Positions 35,888 to 46,150 of a stretch of 64,000 nt of DNA are shown one piece after another. This DNA comes from UBA1715 sp964346725. GTDB lineage: Bacteria > Bacteroidota > Bacteroidia > Bacteroidales > UBA1715. The position numbers were made by a program, and so were the translations under genes. The DNA lies in assembly GCA_964346725.1 (NCBI GenBank), contig CAYFVM010000002.1, forward strand, positions 109,600-173,599. The letters are read 5' to 3'. A model generated the notes under the pieces. It searched no databases, was not told the origin of the DNA, and saw only the letters and a program-made list of their open reading frames with translations. Numbering within the stretch: position 1 is the first letter of the stretch; each line of letters begins with the position of its first letter.

Positions 35888-36816
35888 TATGTTAACGACG
35901 TTGTATTTAAATTTCCTAAACTAACTGTAATCATTCGGTCTGTGTCGCTCCGTTTCCATCGGCTCACTACCTGAAGGTGAATATTGTAAACGCTTATATT
36001 CGATTCCTTTGAGTGAATTTCACCAATTTTTAGCACATCGGAGTTGATAATGCCTGTTTCTCGTGAAATTTTATGCCCAAATATTGCATCTTCATGCTCT
36101 TCCAAAATCTGAGTGTCGTAGCTACCTTGTATTTCATAAATGTTGGTAATGTCGTCAATCGTGATAAGTTGGAGATTTTCCATACCATCAATATTGAGCG
36201 TAAACCAATCATATACGTTTTGGTCAATGATGCAACGGTTTAGCGTGTCTTTGCTCAAAATGCGTGCGTTGTTTATAATGGCACGTCCGTAGTGACTTTT
36301 GTCAAAATAGTAGAGCTTGTCGTACGTAATGGCGTATCGAATGCTTGCACCACCAACAATTTTACGCAATTTGGGGTATAAGTGGAACGAGTTGTATGTT
36401 CGTAGAACTATGGCAAAGTTGCAGGCAAAAAGCATGGCATGTAATGGGTTGTCAAAAAAGACGTATCCGCCGTCACCCGTACTGATGAAGTTTTCCTCGA
36501 ATTCAGTTTTTGTGTATTTCTGAAAAAGGAACGCGTGGTTTTTGAAACACATGTCTATTGTTTCGCGAAACAATAATTTGAACATGCAAGGAACGAGCGT
36601 TTGTGCAAATTCTTCGTATGAACTGTATTTGTATATATCTATACCCAACACAGCTTTACGATTTACCTGACCATAGTTTACGTACTTTTGAAGTTTATCT
36701 AATAAATCTTCTTCTTTTGGGATAAGATTTACTTTTTCAAACACGTATTTGTCTTCGGTATCCTTAAGAATACGGAGAATTTTGTCAAAATCAAGGGTGT
36801 GAACAGTTTTATTCAT
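35887..36816 (-). CDS. Class III cyclase-homology domain protein
   Basis: A 309-residue soluble protein. The region 54-200 resembles a class III nucleotidyl cyclase catalytic domain: AVLGIDIYKYSSY (metal Asp D60), FISTGDGGYVFF (metal Asp D115), ASIRYAI, and HYGRAIINNARILS (Y176-S188). Arg185 is in place, but the residue four before it, normally the transition-state Asn, is I181 with Asn182 beside it, so activity is uncertain. I start it at the ATG at 36816; a GTG 9 bases upstream is less likely. A TATATTTG box lies at 36836-36843. It overlaps trpS by one base. No effector gene is adjacent. Confidence 0.72.
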   Translation of the reverse strand: MNKTVHTLDFDKILRILKDTEDKYVFEKVNLIPKEEDLLDKLQKYVNYGQVNRKAVLGIDIYKYSSYEEFAQTLVPCMFKLLFRETIDMCFKNHAFLFQKYTKTEFEENFISTGDGGYVFFDNPLHAMLFACNFAIVLRTYNSFHLYPKLRKIVGGASIRYAITYDKLYYFDKSHYGRAIINNARILSKDTLNRCIIDQNVYDWFTLNIDGMENLQLITIDDITNIYEIQGSYDTQILEEHEDAIFGHKISRETGIINSDVLKIGEIHSKESNISVYNIHLQVVSRWKRSDTDRMITVSLGNLNTTSLT

Positions 36817-36993
36817 AGTAACCACTTATTTGTTGCAAATATAGAAATTTGAGCAGACTTTTCTTATAAACAAAGTGCTTTTTGGGATGAATCTCTCAAA
36901 ATCCGTTAATAAATTTTAATAACAACTGCGTAATCTTGAATTGTGAAACTATAATAATTGTTTCCTTTGTACATCTATAGCAAGAAAGAGTTT

Positions 36994-39315
36994 ATGGAAT
37001 CATTAAATTTTGTTGTGGACGAATGGAACGTAGTTGAAAATAGCTTCGACCTTAATCGTCAAATGATTGCCGAAAGTGTGTTCAGTATTGGAAACGGACA
37101 CATGGGGCAACGTGCCAATTTCGAAGAAGTGTATACCGGCAAAACAATGCCGGGAAACTATATAGGCGGAGTATTCTTTCCCGACAAAACGCGTGTGGGA
37201 TGGTGGAAAAACGGCTACCCCGATTATTTTGCAAAGGTAATCAATGCACCGTCATGGACCGGCATACATACGTGGGTAAACGGCAACGTGCTTGATTTGG
37301 CAAAGGTTGCTATCATTTCTTTTGACCGCCAATTGAACATGAAAGAAGGCACGCTTTCGAAAACCTGCGTGGTAGAAATGCCCGATGGCGTTCGACTTCG
37401 AATAGAAAGCAAACGATTGGTGAGCATGGTTTCGGTAGAAGTTGGTGCGATACACTATGCTATTACTGCAGAAAATGCCGATTGCTCGCTGTGTGTAAAG
37501 TCACATATCCAGTCACGTGTTTACAATCAAGATTCCAATTACGATGAATGTTTCTGGGAATCTGTTTCTCAACAAAACGACGACAAGGCAATTGTGGCTG
37601 TTGACAAAACTATCCCCAATCCGTACAATGTGCCACAGTTTTCGGTAGCAACGGCAATTACTCACACCTATTCACACGCAGTTAGCAAAGCCCACACTAT
37701 TGATGATTTGCAACTCAATGAGGTGGTGGGTTTAAAATTGAAGAAAGGCGAAACTTTCAGTATAGAAAAATATGCAGCGCAAGTTTCTACGCTCAATTAC
37801 AAAGCGGAAGAATTGCCGAGCGTGGCTGTAGAGCGCGCAATGCAAGCGCAGAAGAAAGGGTTTGCAAAACTCTATGCTGAGCAAAAAAAGGCCTGGGCCG
37901 AAAAATGGAAGTTGAGCGATGTGGTAATTAAAGGCGACGTAAAAGCTCAGCAAGGTATTCGTTTCAATATTTTCCAGTTGCAGCAAACCTACACCGGCGA
38001 TGATAGCCGACTAAATATTGGCCCAAAAGGTTTTACCGGCGAAAAATATGGTGGCGTAACGTATTGGGACACCGAAGCATTCTGCTTCCCGTTCTATATG
38101 GCTACCGCTCCCGAATCGGTTGCCCGCAATTTGTTGCTCTATCGCTACAAACAGTTGCCACGCGCAATTAAAAACGGCGAAAAACTTGGCTACACCAAAG
38201 GAGCAGCATTGTATCCAATGGTAACCATGACCGGCGATGAGTGCCACAATGAGTGGGAGATAACGTTTGAGGAAATTCACCGAAACGGTGCAATAGCTCA
38301 CGCCATTTATGAATATGTGACCTACACCGGCGACAAAACCTATCTTGTTGAATACGGATTGGAAGTCTTGATTGCCATAGCTCGTTTTTGGGCGCAACGT
38401 GTTACGTTGTCTCCAACCAAACGGAAATACATGATACTAGGCGTAACCGGTCCGAATGAGTATGAAAATAACGTTTCGAACAACTGGTTTACAAACTACT
38501 ATGCGCGGTGGTGTTTGCAATATACGTTAGAAACGGTAAGTTGGGCAAAACGTGTTGCCAGCGAGGAATTTAATTCATTGGCTCAAAAACTTTCTTTCGA
38601 TGACATTGAAGTGCTTCTTTGGACCGACATTGTGAAAAATATGTATTTGCCCTCAGATGAAACCTATGGCATTATTTTGCAACAAGACGGCTATCTTGAC
38701 AAAGAGCCCGTTACCGTTGCGGACTTGCCACCAGATCAGCGTCCGATAAATCAACATTGGTCATGGGACAGGATTTTGCGCTCACCGTACATCAAGCAAG
38801 CCGATGTGGTGCAAGGATTGTATGTGTTTGAATCAGATTTCCATGCCGATACTATCCAACGAAATTTCGATTTCTATGAAGCTCGATGCGTGCATGAATC
38901 CTCATTGTCGCCTTGTATCCATTCAGTTGTGGCATCAAAGATTGGTAACGAGAAAAAAGCCTACGAATTATACTTGCGTACCGCTCGCCTCGATTTGGAC
39001 GATTATAACAAAGAAGCGCGCGAAGGATTGCACATTACCAGTATGTCGGGTTCGTGGTTGGCTATTGTAAAAGGCTTTGCCGGTATGAGAAATGCTCCAA
39101 ATACCATATCGTTTAATCCATATATTCCACAAGGTTGGAAGTCGTATTCGTTTTCTATAACCTATCGTGGTGCGGTGTTTAGCCTAACGGTAACGAAGAA
39201 AAAAGTAACGTTGCATGTGTCGTCAGGATACATTATCAACTTGGAACTTTATGGAAAAGTGTATTCGTTGAAGGCTGGTGAAGACTTGAACGTAGAAATG
39301 AGTCAGCGCAAGTAA
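36994..39315 (+). CDS. Glycoside hydrolase family 65 phosphorylase
   Basis: A 773-residue GH65 protein, the family of maltose, trehalose and kojibiose phosphorylases, which split alpha-glucosides with phosphate to give beta-glucose 1-phosphate. The N-terminal domain has FSIGNGHMGQRANFEE; the (alpha/alpha)6 barrel has YWDTEAFCFPFYM and the catalytic acid region MTGDECHNEWEITFEEIHRN; and a C-terminal beta domain follows. I use the ATG at 36994; a TTG at 36958 lies in what looks like promoter sequence (TTTCCTTTG). The substrate cannot be assigned. A PnuC-like gene follows after 2 bases. Confidence 0.92.
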   Translation: MESLNFVVDEWNVVENSFDLNRQMIAESVFSIGNGHMGQRANFEEVYTGKTMPGNYIGGVFFPDKTRVGWWKNGYPDYFAKVINAPSWTGIHTWVNGNVLDLAKVAIISFDRQLNMKEGTLSKTCVVEMPDGVRLRIESKRLVSMVSVEVGAIHYAITAENADCSLCVKSHIQSRVYNQDSNYDECFWESVSQQNDDKAIVAVDKTIPNPYNVPQFSVATAITHTYSHAVSKAHTIDDLQLNEVVGLKLKKGETFSIEKYAAQVSTLNYKAEELPSVAVERAMQAQKKGFAKLYAEQKKAWAEKWKLSDVVIKGDVKAQQGIRFNIFQLQQTYTGDDSRLNIGPKGFTGEKYGGVTYWDTEAFCFPFYMATAPESVARNLLLYRYKQLPRAIKNGEKLGYTKGAALYPMVTMTGDECHNEWEITFEEIHRNGAIAHAIYEYVTYTGDKTYLVEYGLEVLIAIARFWAQRVTLSPTKRKYMILGVTGPNEYENNVSNNWFTNYYARWCLQYTLETVSWAKRVASEEFNSLAQKLSFDDIEVLLWTDIVKNMYLPSDETYGIILQQDGYLDKEPVTVADLPPDQRPINQHWSWDRILRSPYIKQADVVQGLYVFESDFHADTIQRNFDFYEARCVHESSLSPCIHSVVASKIGNEKKAYELYLRTARLDLDDYNKEAREGLHITSMSGSWLAIVKGFAGMRNAPNTISFNPYIPQGWKSYSFSITYRGAVFSLTVTKKKVTLHVSSGYIINLELYGKVYSLKAGEDLNVEMSQRK

Positions 39316-39317
39316 TC

Positions 39318-39911
39318 ATGGAGGATGTTTTTTTTAGAATAGCCGAAATACTTGCCACTATCACAGGTTTCTGTTGCGTCTTCTTTGAGATAAAACAGAA
39401 AATTGCACTTTGGTATTTTGGTATCATTTCGGCAGCATTATTCTTGCTCGTCTTTTTTCATCAAAGTTTCTATGCCTATGCTCTGTTTCAGGTCTATTTT
39501 ATAGCAACGAGTATCTATGGCTTTATGCAGTGGAAAAAGTCGGAAAAAGCTAACGGAGAGGAAATGCCTATCTCGCGCATTTCGTTGCGATTGTTTGCTA
39601 TACTATTGGTATTGGCGGTGGTATTGACTTTTTGTTTATGGAGGGTGTTACTTACCGTGAATGAAAATTCTACCTATGCTTTTTTCGATGCCGTTATTTC
39701 TACGTTGAGCATTATAGCTACATGGATGTTGGCAAAAAAATACATAGAGCAGTGGGGAGCGTGGTTTATTGCCGACATAATTTCGGTGGGAGTCTTTTTC
39801 AGCCGCGGTTTGTATCCAACCACCTTGTTATACACGGCCTATGTAGTAATGGCAGTCACAGGTTTTATACTGTGGAGAAAGCAACTGAAAAAGCAAAACC
39901 AAGCAGCGTAG
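39318..39911 (+). CDS. pnuC: PnuC-family vitamin transporter
   Basis: A 197-residue membrane protein with about seven helices. It has the family features KIALWYFGIISAALFLLVFF, SIYGFMQWKKSEK (YGxxxW) and EQWGAWFIADIISVGVFF (WxxWxxxD). PnuC proteins carry nicotinamide riboside by facilitated diffusion; close relatives (PnuT) carry thiamine, so the vitamin is not certain. It is 2 bases after the GH65 gene and ends 12 bases before the convergent DUF58 gene. Confidence 0.88.
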   Translation: MEDVFFRIAEILATITGFCCVFFEIKQKIALWYFGIISAALFLLVFFHQSFYAYALFQVYFIATSIYGFMQWKKSEKANGEEMPISRISLRLFAILLVLAVVLTFCLWRVLLTVNENSTYAFFDAVISTLSIIATWMLAKKYIEQWGAWFIADIISVGVFFSRGLYPTTLLYTAYVVMAVTGFILWRKQLKKQNQAA

Positions 39912-39923
39912 ATTCTTGCTTTG

Positions 39924-40859
39924 TTACATTAGTTTATCTCTTTTGATGAGATAATTCGTTAAAATCTGATTAAATCCTTTATTGATGTTAGCTTTTACAT
40001 AGCTAATGTGAAATTTGTCGCAGGTAAGGTGTAGGTCTTCTGAAATTTGATTTATGGTGCGAGAATATGCTTCGCGAACAGCGTTAGGATTAATCTTTAC
40101 AACTTCTTGCGTCTCCATGTCTATCATTTCCGTTGGACGATTTTCAAACGCAAAGTTTTCTTCTCGGTGTGGTTCCGTAACATGAAATACAATCACTTCG
40201 TTCTTGTTGTAGCGAATGTGTTGTAGCGCATCATACAAATCATGATAACTTCCGTCTTGGAAAAAGTCGCTGAAAATAATCACCAAAGAACGTTTGTGAA
40301 TGGTTTCTGCAAGGAGGTTGAGCGTTTTTGAGAGCGATGTTTTGTGCTCAAAGAGTGAGCGATTCTGGCTTTGGTGCAAACAATTGTTGAGGTTTGCGTA
40401 GAGCATTTGTATATGCGCATCCGACAAGCGAGTAGGGGTGTTTAGTTCTATTTCATCAGCAACAAATGACAATCCAACCGCATCGCGTTGTTTGCGGAGC
40501 AAATGAATTAACGCTGCCGCAGAATAGAGTGAGAAAGCCAATTTGTTTTGAATGGAATGTTCTTCAAACGGGAAGAGCATTGATGATGATGTATCAATTA
40601 CGATTTGGCACCGAAGATTTGTTTCCTCTTCGTATCGCTTGGTGAAAAGTTTATCGGTGCGGGCATAGAGTTTCCAGTCAATGTTTTTGGTTGATTCACC
40701 GGTGTTGTACAACCGATGTTCTGCGAATTCTACCGAAAAGCCATGAAAAGGGCTACGATGTAGTCCTGTAATGAACCCTTCGACAATTTGCTGAGCAATA
40801 AACTCAAAATTGTCAAACGATTGTAGATCTTTAATTTTCTGTAAATCTATCTCCTCCAT
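39924..40859 (-). CDS. DUF58 domain protein
   Basis: A 311-residue soluble protein with a vWA-like fold. The DUF58 signature lies in the first half: HGFSVEFAEHRLYNTGES, NIDWKLYARTDKLFTKRYEE, then the MIDAS-like start VIDTSSSM. These proteins usually work with a MoxR AAA+ ATPase, which is absent from this window. I start it at the ATG at 40859; a TTG 6 bases earlier is unlikely. The trxA terminator ends just before it. Confidence 0.88.
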   Translation of the reverse strand: MEEIDLQKIKDLQSFDNFEFIAQQIVEGFITGLHRSPFHGFSVEFAEHRLYNTGESTKNIDWKLYARTDKLFTKRYEEETNLRCQIVIDTSSSMLFPFEEHSIQNKLAFSLYSAAALIHLLRKQRDAVGLSFVADEIELNTPTRLSDAHIQMLYANLNNCLHQSQNRSLFEHKTSLSKTLNLLAETIHKRSLVIIFSDFFQDGSYHDLYDALQHIRYNKNEVIVFHVTEPHREENFAFENRPTEMIDMETQEVVKINPNAVREAYSRTINQISEDLHLTCDKFHISYVKANINKGFNQILTNYLIKRDKLM

Positions 40860-40873
40860 ACTCAATAAAAAAT

Positions 40874-40902
40874 AAAGACAATGTTCTCAGAACACTGTCT
40901 TT
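40874..40902 (-). terminator. Terminator of dnaE-trxA
   Basis: A long stem (AAAGACA..TGTTC / GAACA..TGTCTTT) with one A/C mismatch and a 3-base loop, followed on the minus strand by a T-rich stretch (TTATTTTTTATT). It lies 24 bases after the trxA stop. Confidence 0.78.
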
Positions 40903-40925
40903 ACAAGTTTCTTCATCAAAGTAAA

Positions 40926-41240
40926 TTAGCGGTAAGCTTCAATTTTCTCTTTGATTCTATCAGCAGGAACAGCTCCAACTAATTTGTCGACAACTACTTT
41001 ATTTTTTATGAATAACAACGTAGGAATGTTACGAATGGCGAATTTAGATGTAATGGTTGTGTTTTCTTCCACGTCACATTTGCCTATCACTACTTTCCCT
41101 TCATATTCATCAGCTAATTGACTGATGACAGGAGCTATCATTTGACAGGGTCCACACCATTCTGCCCAAAAATCAACAACTACTAATTTGTCTGTTTCTA
41201 CAACTGAGTCGTAGTTCGCGTCTGTTACTTTAAGTGCCAT
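40926..41240 (-). CDS. trxA: Thioredoxin
   Basis: A 104-residue thioredoxin, standard length, with the redox site WCGPC (C29 and C32) in VVDFWAEWCGPCQMIAPVI and the cis-proline in RNIPTLLFIKN. It reduces cytoplasmic disulfides. It is 13 bases downstream of dnaE on the same strand and ends at a terminator. Confidence 0.97.
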   Translation of the reverse strand: MALKVTDANYDSVVETDKLVVVDFWAEWCGPCQMIAPVISQLADEYEGKVVIGKCDVEENTTITSKFAIRNIPTLLFIKNKVVVDKLVGAVPADRIKEKIEAYR

Positions 41241-41253
41241 AGTTTTAATATTT

Positions 41254-44200
41254 TTAGTTTAACTTAATTTCTACTGGAAAATCTTGCATTCGTTTGAAAA
41301 ACGCATCTTCTAATTGGATCCGCTGCGTTTCGGTTTTTAATTCACTGTGAATTGTATTATTTGTTATATAAAACGAAATAGGCGTCCCATTATTTGACTT
41401 ACCGACCCAATTTTCTAGAGATTCTATAAATTCATTGGTAATATCTTCTATTCTTATTTTTATAAGCACGTTGTTTAGCTTGTTTACCATATTTTTTGCC
41501 GACTGAATATCATCTATTACATATTCAAGTTTGTCATTCGGCCCTGGTTTTGACGACCAACGATTTCCCAAATGGCCGGTGAGTACAATGACTTCATTTT
41601 CTTTGAAATTTCGCTCTTTAAAAATGGTGTACATACTTGCACGCCTTGATTCATCTTTTTTTCCCCAAAGAACGAAATCATGCTGACTAGAGAAGTCGGT
41701 CATATTAAATGAGGCCATGGGGGTGCCATTCTTCGTCATTCTGAATTTTATGTTACTAATCATCCCCATGAATTTGATTTCTTTTCCTATTAAATTTTTG
41801 TGGATACCCAATTCATCAATATCATTTAATTGTAGTTTCCCCAATCCTTTAAGAAGAAACTGGTACTTCTCTAGTGGATGTGAAGATAAGTAAATTCCGA
41901 TTAAGTCACATTCTTTTTGTAACAAAATCATTGGGTCAATTTTTATAGGTTTTGGAGTATCAGGATGTCCCACTTCTATTTGTTCGTCACCAAAAAGTGA
42001 CATCATTGATGTGTCGGTTTTCTTGTGAGATGATGCTGAATAGTTTGCAAGAACGTCAATAAATAGCGACCCATTATCTGATGGGCTAATGAACGTCTCT
42101 CTTGGAAGTCCAAAACAATCAAGTCCGCCGCTGTATGTGAGCAATTCAAAATCTTTGCTTGTGAGCGAAACTCTCTTTGCTAAATCAAACACATCTTCGT
42201 ATTTGCCATTGTTCTCTCGTTCATTAATGATACTGAGAGAAACAGTTTCACCAAATCCTTTGATTGCTTTTAATCCAAAGTGGATGTCTTCTTTTTCGTT
42301 TACAGAGAATGAAAGTTCACTATCGTTCACGCTCGGACACAATACGTTTACACCCATGTTTTTGCATTCGCCCATAAACTTTGCAACATCGGTTGGCGTG
42401 TCCATACTATTTGAGAGTAGACTAGCCATGTACTCGGCCGGATAGTGTGCTTTTAAATATGCCGTTTGGTAAGAAACCCATGCGTAGCAAGCAGCGTGCG
42501 ATTTGTTGAATGCATACGATGCGAACTTTTTCCATTCGTCCCAAACCTCATTCAAAATTTTTGTAATTTCTGCTTCCGACTTACCGGTATCTTTGCATTG
42601 TTTGGCAACGCCTTGCTTCATGAATTTGCCATAGAGTTCCTCCATTTTCGCAATTTGCTTTTTACCCATTGCTTTACGGAGAGTATCAGATTCTCCACGG
42701 GTAAAATCTGCAATTTCTCGTGAGAGAAGCATCACTTGTTCTTGATAGACGGTTATACCATACGTATCCTTCAAATATTTTTCCATGCATGGCAGCACGT
42801 ATTTAATCTCCTCTTTTCCTTGCTTTCTGTTGATGAACGAAGGAATGTTATCCATTGGTCCCGGACGATAGAGGGCGTTCATGGCTATCAAGTCGCCAAT
42901 AACGTTTGGCTTAAGCTCTTTCAGGTATTTTTGCATTCCCGGCGACTCAAACTGAAACACGCCAACGGTTTGCCCTGCGCAATACAATTGGTACGTCAGT
43001 TCATCGTCAATAGGAATGGTGTCAATGTCAAGGTCTATGCCGGTATGTCGTTTTACGTTTTTTACCGCTTCTTTTATAATGGAAAGAGTCTTTAGCCCGA
43101 GAAAGTCCATTTTTATAAGCCCCACTGTTTCTATTACGTGACCATCATATTGCGTTACCGGTACGCGAGTTTTCGAAGCCTTGTCTTCAACCGTGGCAAT
43201 AGGAGCGTAGTTCGTTAAATCGTCAGCGCCAATAATTACACCGCATGCGTGAATACCTACTTGTCTATTGGTATCTTCCAATTCTTCAGCATAGGTAAGC
43301 ATGGAAGCAATATTTTCGTCGGGACCTTCATGCATTGACTTCAATTCGGGGACGTACTTGAAGCAGTTTTTCATATTCACTTTTGGCTTCTTGTCCGGAA
43401 CTTTTCCATCAACAGCCATTAGCGCACTATCCTCGAAATCTTTTTCGGGGATAAGGCTTTTAATATCTTTTACGGTGGTAAGAGGAATTTTTTGTATTCG
43501 GCTTACATCTTGTATGGCTGACTTTGTCGCCATAGTTCCGTAAGTAATAATGTGAGCAACTTTTTCTTTCCCATATTTCTCAGTCACCCAATCCAATACT
43601 TTCCCACGACCTTCATCGTCAAAGTCCACGTCAATATCGGGGAGAGAGATACGGTCGGGGTTGAGAAAACGTTCGAACAGCAAGTCGTACTTGAGCGGGT
43701 CGAGGTCGGTAATGCGGAGACAATAGGCGACAACAGAGCCGGCAGCCGAACCACGTCCCGGGCCTACCGCTACGCCTAATTCTTCGCGAGCACCTCTAAT
43801 GTAGTCTTGCACAATCAAGAAATAACCGGGGAACCCCATGGTTTTCATGGTGTGCAATTCAAAGTTGATGCGATCGGTTTGGTCATCGGTAAGGACATCG
43901 CCATATCGTTTTTTTGCACCATCCCATGCGAGTTTTGCCAAATAGTCGGCTTCCAATTTTATACGATACAATTTTTCATAGCCACCAAGCTTTTCTATTT
44001 TATCTTGTGCCTCTTCTTGTGAAAGCTTTGATTCACCTTTATAGTTTTGTGTAAATTCATCAAATAATTGTTTTTCGGTGAATTTCTTTTTGTATTCTTC
44101 AACGGTCCCAAATTCTTTTGGAATGTCGAAAATTGGCATGATAGGACCGGAATCAATAGAGTATGCTTCTACTTTGCTAACAATCTCTTGCGTGTTTTGT

Positions 44201-45159
44201 AAAGCATCGGGAATGTCGCCAAAAATCTCTTCCATTTCTTCGGGTGATTTTAGCCATTCTTGCTTGGTGTAGTGCATACGATTCGGAGTGTCGAAATCTG
44301 AACCAGTGCTAAGGCAAATAAGTCTGTCGTGCGCTTCTCCGTGCTCTTCTTCAACAAAGTGAACATCATTGGTTGCAATTATTTTGGTCTTTGTTTTTTT
44401 TGCAAGTTCCAATAATACCTTGTTTACTTTTTCTTGCTTAAGATAGGTGTCGGTTGCAGCATTTGGTTTGTCCGTTTTGTGCCGTTGCAGCTCTATATAA
44501 TAGTCGTCTCCAAATACTTCTTTGAACCAAAGAATGGTTTTTTCAGCCTCATCAATCTTGCTTTCTATAATGCGTTGAGAAACCTCACCTCCCAAGCAAG
44601 CTGAGCTCACTATAATTCCTTCGTGATATTGTTTGAGTACATTTTTATCAATACGTGGGGAATCGTAGAATCCATCGGTGAATCCAATAGACGAGAGTTT
44701 GCAGAGATTGCGATACCCCTGAAAGTTTTTTGCCAAGAGTATAAGGTGCCATCCGCTGCGGTCAATAATTCGTTCACGACCACGTTCTACCGAAAACTCT
44801 TTTACATCTTTGTCTTGATCGTAAAGTGTTCTTCGGGCGCAGTATGCTTCTATACCTATGATAGGTTTAAAAATTGTTTGTTTTAGTTTTTCAATTTCTT
44901 TAGAGGCATATGCTTTTTCTTCGTCAGTAGCATCTTCTTTTTTTAGAATACCCTCTTGTTCTTTGATTTTTCCTTTCGTTTTGCCATTGACTTTTCCAAC
45001 ATAATCCATAAAATCTTTTATGCCGTACATGTTACCATGGTCAGTCAATGCAAGAGAATACATGCCATCACGCATAGCTTTATCTACTAAGTCGGGAACT
45101 TTTGACATTCCATCAAGAATAGAATAATGTGAGTGAACATGTAAGTGTGTGAATTTCAT
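41254..45159 (-). CDS. dnaE: DNA polymerase III alpha subunit DnaE
   Basis: A 1301-residue replicative polymerase, slightly long for the family. The PHP domain begins FTHLHVHSHYSILDGMSK; the polymerase core has AVGPGRGSAAGS and the catalytic aspartates in LPDIDVDFDDEGRGKVLDW; the finger region has YRPGPMDNIPSFINRKQG and YQEQVMLLSREIADFTRGE; an OB fold near the C-terminus begins GKEIKFMGMISN. It is co-transcribed with trxA. Confidence 0.97.
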   Translation of the reverse strand: MKFTHLHVHSHYSILDGMSKVPDLVDKAMRDGMYSLALTDHGNMYGIKDFMDYVGKVNGKTKGKIKEQEGILKKEDATDEEKAYASKEIEKLKQTIFKPIIGIEAYCARRTLYDQDKDVKEFSVERGRERIIDRSGWHLILLAKNFQGYRNLCKLSSIGFTDGFYDSPRIDKNVLKQYHEGIIVSSACLGGEVSQRIIESKIDEAEKTILWFKEVFGDDYYIELQRHKTDKPNAATDTYLKQEKVNKVLLELAKKTKTKIIATNDVHFVEEEHGEAHDRLICLSTGSDFDTPNRMHYTKQEWLKSPEEMEEIFGDIPDALQNTQEIVSKVEAYSIDSGPIMPIFDIPKEFGTVEEYKKKFTEKQLFDEFTQNYKGESKLSQEEAQDKIEKLGGYEKLYRIKLEADYLAKLAWDGAKKRYGDVLTDDQTDRINFELHTMKTMGFPGYFLIVQDYIRGAREELGVAVGPGRGSAAGSVVAYCLRITDLDPLKYDLLFERFLNPDRISLPDIDVDFDDEGRGKVLDWVTEKYGKEKVAHIITYGTMATKSAIQDVSRIQKIPLTTVKDIKSLIPEKDFEDSALMAVDGKVPDKKPKVNMKNCFKYVPELKSMHEGPDENIASMLTYAEELEDTNRQVGIHACGVIIGADDLTNYAPIATVEDKASKTRVPVTQYDGHVIETVGLIKMDFLGLKTLSIIKEAVKNVKRHTGIDLDIDTIPIDDELTYQLYCAGQTVGVFQFESPGMQKYLKELKPNVIGDLIAMNALYRPGPMDNIPSFINRKQGKEEIKYVLPCMEKYLKDTYGITVYQEQVMLLSREIADFTRGESDTLRKAMGKKQIAKMEELYGKFMKQGVAKQCKDTGKSEAEITKILNEVWDEWKKFASYAFNKSHAACYAWVSYQTAYLKAHYPAEYMASLLSNSMDTPTDVAKFMGECKNMGVNVLCPSVNDSELSFSVNEKEDIHFGLKAIKGFGETVSLSIINERENNGKYEDVFDLAKRVSLTSKDFELLTYSGGLDCFGLPRETFISPSDNGSLFIDVLANYSASSHKKTDTSMMSLFGDEQIEVGHPDTPKPIKIDPMILLQKECDLIGIYLSSHPLEKYQFLLKGLGKLQLNDIDELGIHKNLIGKEIKFMGMISNIKFRMTKNGTPMASFNMTDFSSQHDFVLWGKKDESRRASMYTIFKERNFKENEVIVLTGHLGNRWSSKPGPNDKLEYVIDDIQSAKNMVNKLNNVLIKIRIEDITNEFIESLENWVGKSNNGTPISFYITNNTIHSELKTETQRIQLEDAFFKRMQDFPVEIKLN

Positions 45160-45326
45160 TTTTTTTCTCTTGTATTAAGTCTGTTAAGATGAATTGTTGT
45201 TATTTATAGGGTATCACCTTAGCAAATTAAGCTAAAATTATTATCAAAAAAAATGGATGTTGATAAGATTTAAAAACAACCAAATGGGAGATGGTAAGTT
45301 GTTAAATATGAACAGATTGAAAATCT

Positions 45327-46061
45327 TTATTGTTCAGGGTATTGAATGTCGCAAAGACACAAACCACAAGCGGGGATAGACATGCCGGCCATTTGGCGAT
45401 TTCTGCTTTCGATTATGGTAGAAAAATCAGCAAAGGAACATTTGTTTTGTCCCACATCGAGCATTGTGCCTACAATGGAACGAACCATGTTGCGCAAAAA
45501 ACGATTTGCCGTAATGGTGAAAATAAGTTTTTTGCCTTTTTGTTCCCATTGTGCAAAAGTTATTGTGCAAATATTGTTGTTTACATCGGTGTGGAGTTTG
45601 CTGAAACTCGTGAAATCTTGAGTGCCAATAAGTAGTTTACAGGCATTGTTCATACTCTCAATGTTCAAATTGAAAGGGAAATAATATTCAGTTTCAAGTG
45701 CAAACGGATTTTTTTCTTGGGTAATAGTGTATGTGTATGTTCGTGAAGAGGCAGAAAATCGAGCATGCATTGTGTTATCCACCGGTTTTATGTCGAATAT
45801 TACTATGTCGGGAGGCAACATTCGGTTTAATTTATAACAAAGGTCGGAGGTTGAAATTTCTTTATCGGTTTCAAAGTGTGCGAAGTAATTTGCTGCGTGA
45901 ACACCCGAATCGGTCCTGCCTGCGCCTACTATCGATGTGTCTTCTTGTAAAAGTTGCTGCAATACTTGTGTTACAACACCCTGTATGGTAGTTGCGTTTG
46001 GCTGTATTTGCCATCCGGAAAATCGAGTTCCATTATATGCAAGATGAATAAAGTATCTCAT
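45327..46061 (-). CDS. truA: tRNA pseudouridine(38-40) synthase TruA
   Basis: A 244-residue enzyme that modifies positions 38-40 in the anticodon stem-loop. The catalytic aspartate is D51 in VGAGRTDSGVHAANYFAHF; the second conserved region is FLRNMVRSIVGTMLDVG. A TATTTTTG box on the minus strand at 46070-46077 ends 8 bases before the ATG, so the mRNA leader is very short. It is divergent from the SNF2 helicase gene. Confidence 0.95.
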   Translation of the reverse strand: MRYFIHLAYNGTRFSGWQIQPNATTIQGVVTQVLQQLLQEDTSIVGAGRTDSGVHAANYFAHFETDKEISTSDLCYKLNRMLPPDIVIFDIKPVDNTMHARFSASSRTYTYTITQEKNPFALETEYYFPFNLNIESMNNACKLLIGTQDFTSFSKLHTDVNNNICTITFAQWEQKGKKLIFTITANRFLRNMVRSIVGTMLDVGQNKCSFADFSTIIESRNRQMAGMSIPACGLCLCDIQYPEQ

Positions 46062-46150
46062 TTCGTTTGCAAAAATACATTACAATTTCTGCCTTTTTAC
46101 ATTTTGTTGAAAAAATCAAATATCTCTTTTTTTATTCCAATCAAAAGTTA

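Noticed and set aside
35887..36816. A Pycsar anti-phage system
   Set aside because: The cyclase-like gene has no TIR or membrane effector beside it, and its catalytic Asn position is altered.
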